Below, piece after piece: positions 1 through 5,904 of a stretch of 10,365 nucleotides of DNA (position 1 is its first letter; every line of letters begins with the position of its first letter). Where the stretch lies: NCBI GenBank assembly GCA_019348475.1, contig JAHWJJ010000115.1:1-10365 (forward strand), given 5' to 3'. The stretch is from Gemmatimonadota bacterium (GTDB lineage Bacteria; Gemmatimonadota; Gemmatimonadetes; Longimicrobiales; Longimicrobiaceae). The position numbers and the translations under genes were made by a program. Under the pieces are notes generated by a model. It saw only the letters and a list, made by a program, of their open reading frames with translations, ran no database searches and was not told where the DNA came from.

Positions 1-114
1 CTCCCTTCCCCCACGCAGTTTGTGGGGGAAGGGCCGGGGATGGGGGGCGCTCCGCGCGCGGCAGGATGCCCGCCGCGCCGCACGAACCCAGCGCTCGAAA
101 CTGCCGGGGGAGGT
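1..114. repeat. Hairpin repeat copy 1 (truncated by window edge)
   Basis: Positions 1-114 match 268-381 base for base. The unit opens with a perfect 12-bp inverted repeat (3-14 and 22-33, arm CCCTTCCCCCAC) around the 7-nt loop GCAGTTT, followed by a GC-rich stretch and then the motif GAAACTGCCGGGGGAGG at 97-113. After 114 the sequence diverges from the other copies. No coding signal is convincing here: the open frames crossing 20-643 have arginine/glycine-rich translations that simply follow the repeat. Function unknown. Confidence 0.85.
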
Positions 115-186
115 CGGGCCCGGGTCGTGTGAAGGTGGCGGGTGCCGCGCGGGCTCCTTCCCGCTCGTCGCCTCGCGACTTCCCAC

Positions 187-363
187 GAAACTGCCGGGGG
201 AGGTTGGGAAGCGCTGTTCAGGAGCGGTGGTTGTCGATGCATGGTCGCGCCACGGCGACGGAAGCATCTCCCTTCCCCCACGCAGTTTGTGGGGGAAGGG
301 CCGGGGATGGGGGGCGCTCCGCGCGCGGCAGGATGCCCGCCGCGCCGCACGAACCCAGCGCTC
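187..363. repeat. 177-bp direct repeat, unit A
   Basis: This unit and the next (364-540) are adjacent direct repeats with a 177-bp period. It begins with GAAACTGCCGGGGGAGGTTG, continues through a segment containing GGTTGTCGATGCATGGTC, and ends with the hairpin half (stem arms 270-281 and 289-300, loop GCAGTTT 282-288) that is also present at 1-96. The difference from unit B is a few substitutions and single-base indels, which implies recent duplication or active homogenisation. Confidence 0.85.
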
Positions 364-540
364 GAAACTGCCGGGGGAGGTTGGGAAGCGCTCGTTCAGG
401 AGCGGTGGTTGTCGATGCATGGTCGCGCCACCACGACGGACCAGCTCCCTTCCCCCACGCAGTTTGTGGGGGAAGGGCCGGGATGGGGGGCGCTCCGCGC
501 GCGGCAGGATGCCCGCCGCGCCGCACGAACCCAGCGCCGC
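364..540. repeat. 177-bp direct repeat, unit B
   Basis: Second adjacent copy of the 187-363 unit. It has one extra C near 393, one G fewer near 482, and a small substitution block around 428-444. Its hairpin (arms 447-458 and 466-477, loop GCAGTTT 459-465) is perfectly preserved although neighbouring bases have changed. After it the next expected GAAACTGCC motif is degraded to GAAACCCGG at 541, so the array stops about 100 bp before the following gene. Confidence 0.85.
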
Positions 541-582
541 GAAACCCGGCGTGCGCGATCCACGTACGCCTGGCGCCGCGGG

Positions 583-597
583 GGATGCGGCGCATCC
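583..597. other. Short perfect inverted repeat upstream of the DUF5694 gene
   Basis: GGATGC (583-588) and GCATCC (592-597) flank a 3-nt loop, 46 nt before the start codon at 644. It could be a small hairpin ending any transcription leaving the repeat array, or a 5'-leader element. No T-run follows, and in DNA this GC-rich a 6-bp stem can arise by chance. Confidence 0.3.
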
Positions 598-643
598 GGT
601 CGCGCATCCTCCAATCACGCTTCCAACACGACGGAGCCGTCCC

Positions 644-1474
644 ATGCACACCAGGGCTGCCGTGCTTGCCGTTCTGACCTTCTACGCCGCCGCGCCGGCG
701 CACGCCCAGGCCCCCGCGCCGCGCGCGCAGGTGATGATCCTGGGCACGCACCACATGGACAATCCCGGCCAGGACTACGCCAACCCCGCCGTGGACGACG
801 TGCTGGCGCCGCGCCGGCAGGCCGAGATGGCCGCAGTGGCGCAGGCGCTGGCGGAGTTCCGCCCGACCCGCATCGCCATCGAGGTGCCGCCCAGCCGCGA
901 CTCCGCGGTCAACGCGCAGTACCAGGCGTACCGCGCCGGCGCCTACACGCTCACCCGCAACGAGATCGACCAGCTGGGCTACCGCCTTGCCGCCATGCTG
1001 GGCCACGACCGCGTGTACCCGGTGGACTACCGCCTGGACATGGACCTCGGCGGCGCCATGCAGTGGGCGGCGCAGAACGGCCAGGGCGAGCTGGCGCAGC
1101 GGATGGCGGCCGAGGTGCAGTCCCTGGTGGCGGAGATGAACGCGCGGATCGCCACGGGGTCCATCGGCGCGGTGCTGGCGGACGCGAACTCCGCGCGCGC
1201 GGACAGCCTGCACGGCCTCTACCTGCTGCTGGCGACGGTGGGGCGCGACACCACCTACCGGGGCGCGCGCGAGGTGGCCAACTGGTACACGCGCAACCTG
1301 CACATCTTCGCCAACGTCGCCCGGGTGGCGCAGCCTGGCGAGCGGGTGCTGGTGATCGTGGGCAGCGGCCACGGCACCCTGCTGCGGCAGTTCACCGACG
1401 AGTCGCCGGACTTGGAGCTGGTTTCGGTGCAGCCGTACCTGGCCCGCTTCGCCACGCCGGCCGCGTCGCCCTGA
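644..1474 (+). CDS. Exported DUF5694-type (TraB/GumN-like) protein
   Basis: 276 aa. Residues 1-21 form a short Sec signal peptide (hydrophobic 5-19, probable cleavage AHA/QA after 21), so the mature protein should be periplasmic or secreted. The mature part begins with a beta strand and LGTHHMDNPG (33-42), resembling the LGTxHxxNPG signature of DUF5694 proteins, and it closes with VGSGHGTLLRQF (239-250), the GxGH element shared with TraB/PrgY/GumN and erythromycin-esterase-like folds. Histidines 36, 37 and 243 are candidate functional or metal-binding residues; the activity of the family is not established. The ATG at 644 is chosen because it opens the signal peptide and has GGAG at 633-636, 7 nt upstream. 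The same frame stays open back to position 20, but that part is repeat DNA. No close partner: the next gene starts 112 nt downstream past a hairpin. Confidence 0.85.
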   Translation: MHTRAAVLAVLTFYAAAPAHAQAPAPRAQVMILGTHHMDNPGQDYANPAVDDVLAPRRQAEMAAVAQALAEFRPTRIAIEVPPSRDSAVNAQYQAYRAGAYTLTRNEIDQLGYRLAAMLGHDRVYPVDYRLDMDLGGAMQWAAQNGQGELAQRMAAEVQSLVAEMNARIATGSIGAVLADANSARADSLHGLYLLLATVGRDTTYRGAREVANWYTRNLHIFANVARVAQPGERVLVIVGSGHGTLLRQFTDESPDLELVSVQPYLARFATPAASP

Positions 1475-1500
1475 ACTGCGCCCGGGGGGCGATGCATGCC

Positions 1501-1539
1501 GGCGCGCGGCGCGCGGGCTCCTTGCCGGAGCGCCGCGCC
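1501..1539 (+). terminator. Possible terminator hairpin after the DUF5694 gene
   Basis: Inner stem GCTCC (1517-1521) / GGAGC (1527-1531) with a 5-nt loop, extended by an outer pairing of 1501-1510 with 1532-1539 that leaves a one-base bulge and a short unpaired left segment. It lies 26 nt after the stop at 1474. No T-run follows, so intrinsic termination is only a guess. Confidence 0.35.
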
Positions 1540-1586
1540 CCGCTCACCTTTCCGGCGGGTTCCTCCCCCTCCCCCCAGAGCGCGAC

Positions 1587-2339
1587 ATGAAGCCGTCCCT
1601 GGACCGGACCCTCAAGCTGCTCTGGCTGGTGATCGGGGCGCTGCTCCTGCTGTTTCTGCTGGCGGGCGGCGTGATGGTCCTGTCGCAGGTGATCGCCAAC
1701 GCCGGCGCGGGGCGAGAAGCGGCGCGCGTCGCCGGCGAGTCCCGCCCCGCGCGCGAGGAGCCGCGCGCCGTCCGCTACGGCATGCCCATGGCCGTCCGCG
1801 GCACCGACACGCGCATCGTGATGGTGACCCGCGGGACCGCCGAGACCTACGCGTCAGGGCCCGACGGCGGATCTGCCACCGGGGGCAGGCGAATGTCCGG
1901 CGCGGAGGTGAACGTGATGTTCGTGGATGCGGCCGGCGCGCGGCTGCTGCTGGACCGGCCGGCGCACGTCCGCCAGGTGGACTACGCCGCGCCGGATGGG
2001 AACGAGCCGGCGCGGGAGTTCATCGCGTACGTGCTGGCGCTGGACGACACCAACGGCAACGGCAGGCTTGACGAGCGGGACGCCGTGGCGCTGTACGCGT
2101 CGGACCTGGACGGCCGCAACCTGCGTCCCGTGCTCAGCCCGCCGCTGCGCTACCGGTCCCACGGCGCGCTGGGCCCCTCGCGCATGCTGGTCTACGCGCT
2201 GCAGGGCCCCGCTGCCAGCGAGGACGAAGCCGGCATGGCGCAGCGCGCCTTCGTCTACGACGTGCGCTCGGGCCAGCTTTCGCCCCACGCCGAGATAAAC
2301 GCGGCGGCGGAGCGGGCGGCCGAGATCCTGCGCCGCTGA
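1587..2339 (+). CDS. Membrane-anchored protein with EF-hand-like loop, function unknown
   Basis: 250 aa. Lysine/arginine residues before a single long hydrophobic segment (about 10-36) suggest an N-terminal anchor with the rest outside the cytoplasm. Residues 40-62 are a charged, probably flexible linker rich in Ala/Arg/Glu. The remainder (about 63-235) reads as beta-rich, with a calcium-loop-like motif DTNGNGRLDERD at 154-165: D154, N156, N158, G159, L161 and D165 sit at EF-hand positions 1, 3, 5, 6, 8 and 12. The following segment (YASDLDGRNLRPVL, 170-183) looks like one blade of a WD40/PD40-type propeller, but there are too few repeats for a propeller. The start is chosen for the membrane segment; no good Shine-Dalgarno is visible. 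I do not recognise the family; a structural role in the envelope is possible. Confidence 0.75.
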   Translation: MKPSLDRTLKLLWLVIGALLLLFLLAGGVMVLSQVIANAGAGREAARVAGESRPAREEPRAVRYGMPMAVRGTDTRIVMVTRGTAETYASGPDGGSATGGRRMSGAEVNVMFVDAAGARLLLDRPAHVRQVDYAAPDGNEPAREFIAYVLALDDTNGNGRLDERDAVALYASDLDGRNLRPVLSPPLRYRSHGALGPSRMLVYALQGPAASEDEAGMAQRAFVYDVRSGQLSPHAEINAAAERAAEILRR

Positions 2340-2379
2340 CCGTCATCGATTCCATCGAACCAGAGCCCCCGGAGGCCGG

Positions 2380-2664
2380 ATGGCGCGTGCGACCTGGAAC
2401 GGCGCCGTGATCGCCGAGAGCGACCAGTACGAACTGGTGGAGGGGAACGTCTATTTTCCTCCGCACACCGTACGGCGCGAATACCTGCGCGAGAGCGGAA
2501 CGCACACGGTCTGCGGGTGGAAGGGCACCGCCAGCTACTACGACGTGGTGGTGGATGGAAAGGCGAACGCCGATGCCGCCTGGTACTATCCCGACCCGAT
2601 GGACGCCGCCGAGAACATCCGCGACCATGTCGCCTTCTGGAAAGGAGTAGAGGTGGTGCGGTAG
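2380..2664 (+). CDS. DUF427 domain protein
   Basis: 94 aa, the usual length of a single-domain DUF427 (PF04248) protein, and it matches the family consensus along its whole length: WNGxVIAES (6-14), NVYFPP (23-28), TVCGWKGTASYYDVVVDGK (43-61), AAWYYPDP (66-73) and HVAFWKGVEV (83-92). The family forms a compact beta fold thought to bind small molecules; its biochemical role is not settled, and the nucleotidyltransferase label sometimes attached to it should not be taken as an activity. The start is supported by a strong GGAGG at 2371-2375, 4 nt before the ATG. It begins 40 nt after the previous stop, so the two may be cotranscribed, although they share no evident function. The protein is cytoplasmic by its lack of signal or membrane segments. 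Confidence 0.93.
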   Translation: MARATWNGAVIAESDQYELVEGNVYFPPHTVRREYLRESGTHTVCGWKGTASYYDVVVDGKANADAAWYYPDPMDAAENIRDHVAFWKGVEVVR

Positions 2665-2670
2665 CCCCAG

Positions 2671-2700
2671 CGCAGGGAGCCCGCGGCTCCGCCGCCTGCG
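2671..2700 (+). terminator. Terminator-like hairpin after the DUF427 gene
   Basis: Nested inverted repeat starting 7 nt after the DUF427 stop: outer stem CGCAG (2671-2675) / CTGCG (2696-2700), inner stem GGAGCC (2676-2681) / GGCTCC (2685-2690), loop CGC. The 5-nt GCCGC on the right arm bulges out. No U-run follows. It probably separates the DUF427 unit from the immunity-like genes downstream. Confidence 0.45.
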
Positions 2701-2794
2701 CGCATCACACCCCGGTGGAATCCGGCAACGGAGATGGTCAGTTCCGTCCTGCGCAGTTCCAGGAATCCGATCCGCCCCTGGTACACCAACTGCC

Positions 2795-3106
2795 ATGACA
2801 GAGATGAAATTGGAGGCAGCGCTGGCGCGTTTGCTCCAGGAGGCGCTGCGTGATCCGGAGCGGCGCGGGCAGGCCTTGCGCGCTTTCCAGGACACGGTGG
2901 CGGACACGCCCACATCGGCTGAGGCCGGCAAGGAACAGATTTGGACAGTGCTCGACGACCTTTCGATCGACCTGGAGTTCTACGAGTCCAATCCCGGCTA
3001 TCGAGCCGCCAGCCAGAGCTACTACGGAGACGAACGCCTGGAGGAGCTTCTGCGGGCGGCGCTGGCGGAGCTCGACAGACTCGGCCTGGAAGCGGATTCC
3101 GTCTGA
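2795..3106 (+). CDS. Small acidic helical protein, possibly colicin-D-immunity-like
   Basis: 103 aa, predicted largely alpha-helical, soluble and acidic. The C-terminal half has the pattern (I/L)xxLDDLSIDLEFYESNP (about 49-66) followed by YYGDERLEELLRAALAEL (76-93). This resembles the LDeLFlDvDxYxxdP...DeeeLrexxxxaL pattern I associate with colicin D/microcin-type immunity proteins (PF09204), but the match is from memory and only partial. Context helps: a barstar-family inhibitor follows 147 nt downstream. The start is uncertain; ATG at 2795 and ATG at 2804 (Met4) are both possible and neither has a good Shine-Dalgarno. If it is an immunity protein it would bind and block a toxin in the cytoplasm; no such toxin is in view. 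Coding is supported by frame-consistent codon use and by the clean stop. Confidence 0.6.
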   Translation: MTEMKLEAALARLLQEALRDPERRGQALRAFQDTVADTPTSAEAGKEQIWTVLDDLSIDLEFYESNPGYRAASQSYYGDERLEELLRAALAELDRLGLEADSV

Positions 3107-3161
3107 GCGCGTCACGGCCAAGGCACCCGACCAGATCTCGGGCCCACATCGCAGGGCAGCA

Positions 3162-3177
3162 CTGCTCCCCCGAGCAG
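3162..3177. other. Small inverted repeat before the barstar gene
   Basis: CTGCTC (3162-3167) and GAGCAG (3172-3177) with loop CCCC, between the 2795 gene and the barstar gene. It could be a weak terminator, implying the barstar gene has its own promoter in the less GC-rich segment that follows (3200-3245), but I see no good -10/-35 pair there. Confidence 0.3.
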
Positions 3178-3253
3178 CGACATTTCCCGCAGGCATCGGT
3201 CCTGATCCCGTACGCGAGAAAAAAGCAGCCTTTCATCGTAACGAGTCGCCGTG

Positions 3254-3649
3254 ATGCATGCGCCCTACCTGCTCGCCAGCGGTCTATCGGGAGAGGATTT
3301 TGGCCCCGATACCCGGATCGTCCATATGCCCTCGGACGTCGCGGGCAAGCGGGAACTGCTCGAGTACATGGCCGAGCGTCTGGATTTTCCTGCGTACTTC
3401 GGGTACAACTGGGACGCGCTCTCCGATTGCCTCAAGGATCTGGCGTGGGTCCAGGAGCGCCGCGTCGTGCTGGTCCATGCATCGCTTCCACGAAGGCTGG
3501 GAGAGGCCGATCTCAAGACCTACCTGGACGTTCTTGCCGATGCGGTGCTCGACTGGCGCGAGTCCGGTGAGGCGCATGAACTCATCGTCGTATTCGCGGC
3601 CGCGGATGGGGCCCTCATCCGTGCGCTCACCGGCTGGCCCTGGAACTGA
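3254..3649 (+). CDS. Barstar family ribonuclease inhibitor
   Basis: 131 aa. Residues 45-63 carry the barstar signature FPAYFGYNWDALSDCLKDL. Aligned to Bacillus barstar (PF01337), Asp54 and Asp58 match Asp35 and Asp39, the residues that plug the active site of barnase; barstar Trp38 is Ser57 here. The flanking layout also fits: a strand plus helix before it (RELLEYMAERL, 33-43) and a late VVFAAADG strand (112-119). By homology it acts in the cytoplasm by binding a barnase-like secreted RNase to protect the producer or a target. No barnase-like gene is in the window, so it is either an orphan or its partner lies elsewhere. Start: ATG at 3254; GTG at 3251 directly before it is the alternative, and no clear Shine-Dalgarno separates them. 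The stop overlaps the next ATG by 1 nt (TGATG), suggesting translational coupling. Confidence 0.9.
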   Translation: MHAPYLLASGLSGEDFGPDTRIVHMPSDVAGKRELLEYMAERLDFPAYFGYNWDALSDCLKDLAWVQERRVVLVHASLPRRLGEADLKTYLDVLADAVLDWRESGEAHELIVVFAAADGALIRALTGWPWN

Positions 3650-3989
3650 TGGACGAGCCCACGTTCGAGCGCTACTTCGTCGCCCACGCGCGGAGCGCCT
3701 GGACGGGGACGCAGACCGTGAGCGCGCGTGGGCTGAGATGGACGAGATGCTTCGCGGCGCGGGAGAGATCACGCACGTGGTGGCCTCAGACGCCCTGCTG
3801 GAGGGCCCGTGGTCAGGGCGCGCGGTTGCGCCTGGCCCGCTCCGCGCGCGCCTCGCGGCCATGCTGCTGGATTGGCCGGGGGATGAGGACGGCTTCTGCT
3901 TCTCCGAGCACTCGATCGCGGAGTGGAGCGCCGCCATCGGCCCGTTGCATCCCTGCTCGGCCGCCGACCTCCGGGCTCAGGCGCCCTGA
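3649..3989 (+). pseudogene. Unknown small protein gene with a -1 frameshift
   Basis: The ATG at 3649 overlaps the barstar stop. Its frame reads sensibly for about 18-20 residues (MDEPTFERYF...), then turns into Arg/Trp/Ser-rich sequence with poor codon use (AGA, TCA) up to 4008. From about 3690 the convincing frame is another one, reading DADRERAWAEMDEMLRGAGE and onward to a TGA at 3987-3989, 2 nt before the next gene. Adding one G to the GGGG run at 3705-3708 joins both halves into a 113-aa protein. So this is either a recent 1-nt deletion, an assembly error, or a -1 slip at that G-run. Alternatively, a shorter intact protein could start at ATG 3738 (83 aa), but no RBS supports it. I do not recognise the family; the restored protein has acidic, Trp-containing stretches (AMLLDWPGDEDGFCFSEHS, 71-89). 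Its position between barstar and the repeat protein suggests an immunity-type role. Confidence 0.6.
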
Positions 3990-3991
3990 CC

Positions 3992-4402
3992 ATGATCGAG
4001 ACCGCTGAAGAATTCGTCAGGCTGCGCACCAGCGACGATCCGGCGGAGTACCGGCGGGCCGCCGCCGATCCCGCGCCCCAGGCGGTCTGGTTCGAACTGG
4101 TGGAGCGGTATCCGGAGATGCGTTTCTGGGTCGCTCAGAACAAGACGGTGCCGCACAGCGTGCTGGAGCGCCTGGCGGCCGATCCCGATCCGGACGTGCG
4201 GAGCATGGTGGCCCGAAAACGCAAGCTGCAGCCCGCGCTGATGGCCCGGCTTGCGGATGATCCCAACGACGGCGTCCGCCACGGCGTGGTCTGCAATGCA
4301 TCGTGTCCGCCGGACATCCTGCGCCGGTTGGCAAGCGACCGCTGGAGCACGGTGGCGGAAGAGGCGCGGGCGCGGCTGGAAGACCTCTCTGACGATGGAT
4401 GA
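3992..4402 (+). CDS. LRV/HEAT-like alpha-helical repeat protein
   Basis: 136 aa. After an N-terminal helix region (FVRLRTSDDPAEYRRAA, 8-24) come repeats with an exact 26-residue period starting at 43, 69, 95 and (partial) 121. The pattern is (M/V)RxxVAxNxxxPxxxLxRLAxDPxxx, as in leucine-rich-variant or HEAT-like solenoids. This fold usually makes a protein- or nucleic-acid-binding surface without catalysis. I recall close relatives with the phrase RFWVAQNKTVP as common uncharacterised bacterial proteins, often near immunity-type genes, but cannot verify this here. The ATG at 3992 is 2 nt after the upstream TGA, so translation is probably coupled to the broken gene before it. Cys101 and Cys105 in repeat 3 replace more typical residues. 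It ends the rightward gene run, followed by a strong inverted repeat. Confidence 0.8.
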   Translation: MIETAEEFVRLRTSDDPAEYRRAAADPAPQAVWFELVERYPEMRFWVAQNKTVPHSVLERLAADPDPDVRSMVARKRKLQPALMARLADDPNDGVRHGVVCNASCPPDILRRLASDRWSTVAEEARARLEDLSDDG

Positions 4403-4427
4403 CAACCGCACGACCTGGCGCGTGACG

Positions 4428-4481
4428 GCACGGAAACGGGGGGCGCACGCGTCGCGCGTGCGCCCTCTTCAGCTTCCGTGC
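4428..4481. terminator. Bidirectional terminator between convergent genes
   Basis: Inner perfect 11-bp stem (4441-4451 GGGCGCACGCG / 4455-4465) with loop TCG, enclosed by a second perfect 8-bp stem GCACGGAA (4428-4435) / TTCCGTGC (4474-4481). It sits between the stop of the rightward repeat-protein gene (4402) and the stop of the leftward peptidase gene (4492), where a terminator serving both directions is expected. There is no long T-run on either strand, so its strength comes from the stem. Confidence 0.75.
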
Positions 4482-4491
4482 TTAGAGGCCG

Positions 4492-5904
4492 TCAGTACCC
4501 GGTGACCGCGCGGTAGGCGTTGATCAGCCCGTAGCCCTGCTCCGAGTGCCGGTTAGGGTAGTACGCGGCGGTCTGGTGCAGGCGTGCGCGCACCTGGTTG
4601 CGCGTCATGGTGCTGTTGCGCGACCACACCAGCGCCGCCACCGAGCCCACTACCGCCGTCGCGTTGGAGCTGCCACCCATCCCCACCACGTGGCCCGTGT
4701 ACTGCCCCGTGCTGGGGACGTCCAGGTACGCCGTAAGCTCCACCTCGGCGCCGCGGTGGATGCCGCACGGCACGCCGCCGCCCGGGTAGGTGATCCCCGT
4801 TACCGCCACCACCTCGGGCATGTCTGCCGGGAACACCACGTTGCTGTCCAGAATGCCGTCGCCGCACCCCGAAGTGCCCGCCGCGCCAAAGAACAGCACC
4901 GGGTGGTTGTAGTGCCAGTACTCGATCTCGTCAGAAACCTGCCACCACCAGTTCAGCGACTCCCAGGCCATCACCGCGATGCGCGAGCCGTTCTGCATCG
5001 CCGTGCGCACGCCGTACTTGGCGTCGCTGCTGCTGACGGCGGCCACGCCGCTGGCGTGCCGCACGCTCACCAGGTTGGCGCGGTAGGCCACGCCGCCCAC
5101 GCTGCGCCCGTCCCACGGCGCCGCGATGATGCCCGCCATGCGCGTGCCGTGGCCGCACTCGTCGTACGCGCTGGACTGCGACGAAACCTTCAGGAACTTG
5201 ATGGTGCGCCCGTAGCTCTCGCCCGACGCGAAGGTGCTGGTGAACTGGCCCTGCCCCGACGAAAGGCCCGTGTCGATCAGGCCGATGGTGACGCCCGCGC
5301 CGGAGCTGTAGCTCCACGCCGCGGGAATGTTCATCCCCGTGAACTTCTGCGAGTAGATGTCGCTGCTGGAGGTGTACTGCCGGTCGCCCGTCCACGCGCT
5401 GCCGTACCCGCATCCGCCCACGCCCGCGAACGCGTGCAGGTCGTCCGCCACCATCACCGGTTCCACGTAGTCCACGAACGGCAGCCTGCGCACGGCCGCC
5501 AGCGCGCCCGCATCGGCCAGCCGCACCTCCACGGTCGGCAGCAGCTCGTCCACCCGCATCAGCTGCACTCCGCGCTGCGCCAGCACCGCCGCGCGACCCT
5601 GCGTCCACGCGGCCCTGCCCACCAGCACCTGGCCGCGCCACACGCCGCGGGCGGCGCCGGGGGCCTTCAGGCCCACGACCGCGTGTCCGCCGCTCTCCTG
5701 CACGAACCGCCACAGCTCCGCGTCGCTCGTTTCTACGAAGGTGCCGGCGCGCTGCTGCTGGCGCGTGGGGATCTGGCTGCTGGCCTGCGCCAGCGCCGGG
5801 TCCAGGTCCGGTGCGCCGGGGCCGGTGGGTGCGCCGTCGGAGCAGGCGGCCAGCACGGCCAGGGCCAGCACCGCGGGGGTGAGCGGACGGATGGGCATGG
5901 GCAT
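4492..5904 (-). CDS. S8 family (subtilisin-like) serine peptidase, lipoprotein
   Basis: 470 aa. Residues 1-20 are a type II signal peptide ending in the lipobox LAAC, with lipidated Cys21; the following Ser-Asp and a Pro/Gly/Ala-rich linker lead to a propeptide-like inhibitor region (about 75-150, ending FVDYVEPV). The catalytic domain (about 190-465) shows Asp211 in IGLIDTG, His252 in CGHGTRMAGI, and Ser413 in GGSSNATA. The oxyanion Asn expected in AAGN is Thr344 (GAAGTSG, 340-346), and the usual proline of GTSxAxP is absent. Four cysteines in or near the domain (165, 250, 347, 380) could form two disulfides, fitting an envelope location. The 5904 start (MPMPIRPL) or the second Met at 5898 is preferred; AAGGA at 5909-5905 suits 5898 best. 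The frame remains open to 6237, but that extension has no RBS and would bury the signal peptide. Monocistronic. Confidence 0.9.
   Translation of the reverse strand: MPMPIRPLTPAVLALAVLAACSDGAPTGPGAPDLDPALAQASSQIPTRQQQRAGTFVETSDAELWRFVQESGGHAVVGLKAPGAARGVWRGQVLVGRAAWTQGRAAVLAQRGVQLMRVDELLPTVEVRLADAGALAAVRRLPFVDYVEPVMVADDLHAFAGVGGCGYGSAWTGDRQYTSSSDIYSQKFTGMNIPAAWSYSSGAGVTIGLIDTGLSSGQGQFTSTFASGESYGRTIKFLKVSSQSSAYDECGHGTRMAGIIAAPWDGRSVGGVAYRANLVSVRHASGVAAVSSSDAKYGVRTAMQNGSRIAVMAWESLNWWWQVSDEIEYWHYNHPVLFFGAAGTSGCGDGILDSNVVFPADMPEVVAVTGITYPGGGVPCGIHRGAEVELTAYLDVPSTGQYTGHVVGMGGSSNATAVVGSVAALVWSRNSTMTRNQVRARLHQTAAYYPNRHSEQGYGLINAYRAVTGY

Noticed and set aside
1..540. CRISPR array
   Set aside because: Repeats are about 177 bp with no short regular spacers, and no cas gene is present.
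20..643. Open frames running through the left repeats, including an N-terminal extension of the DUF5694 gene
   Set aside because: The translation is Arg/Gly-rich and follows the nucleotide repeat in several frames at once; the true start at 644 has an RBS and a signal peptide.
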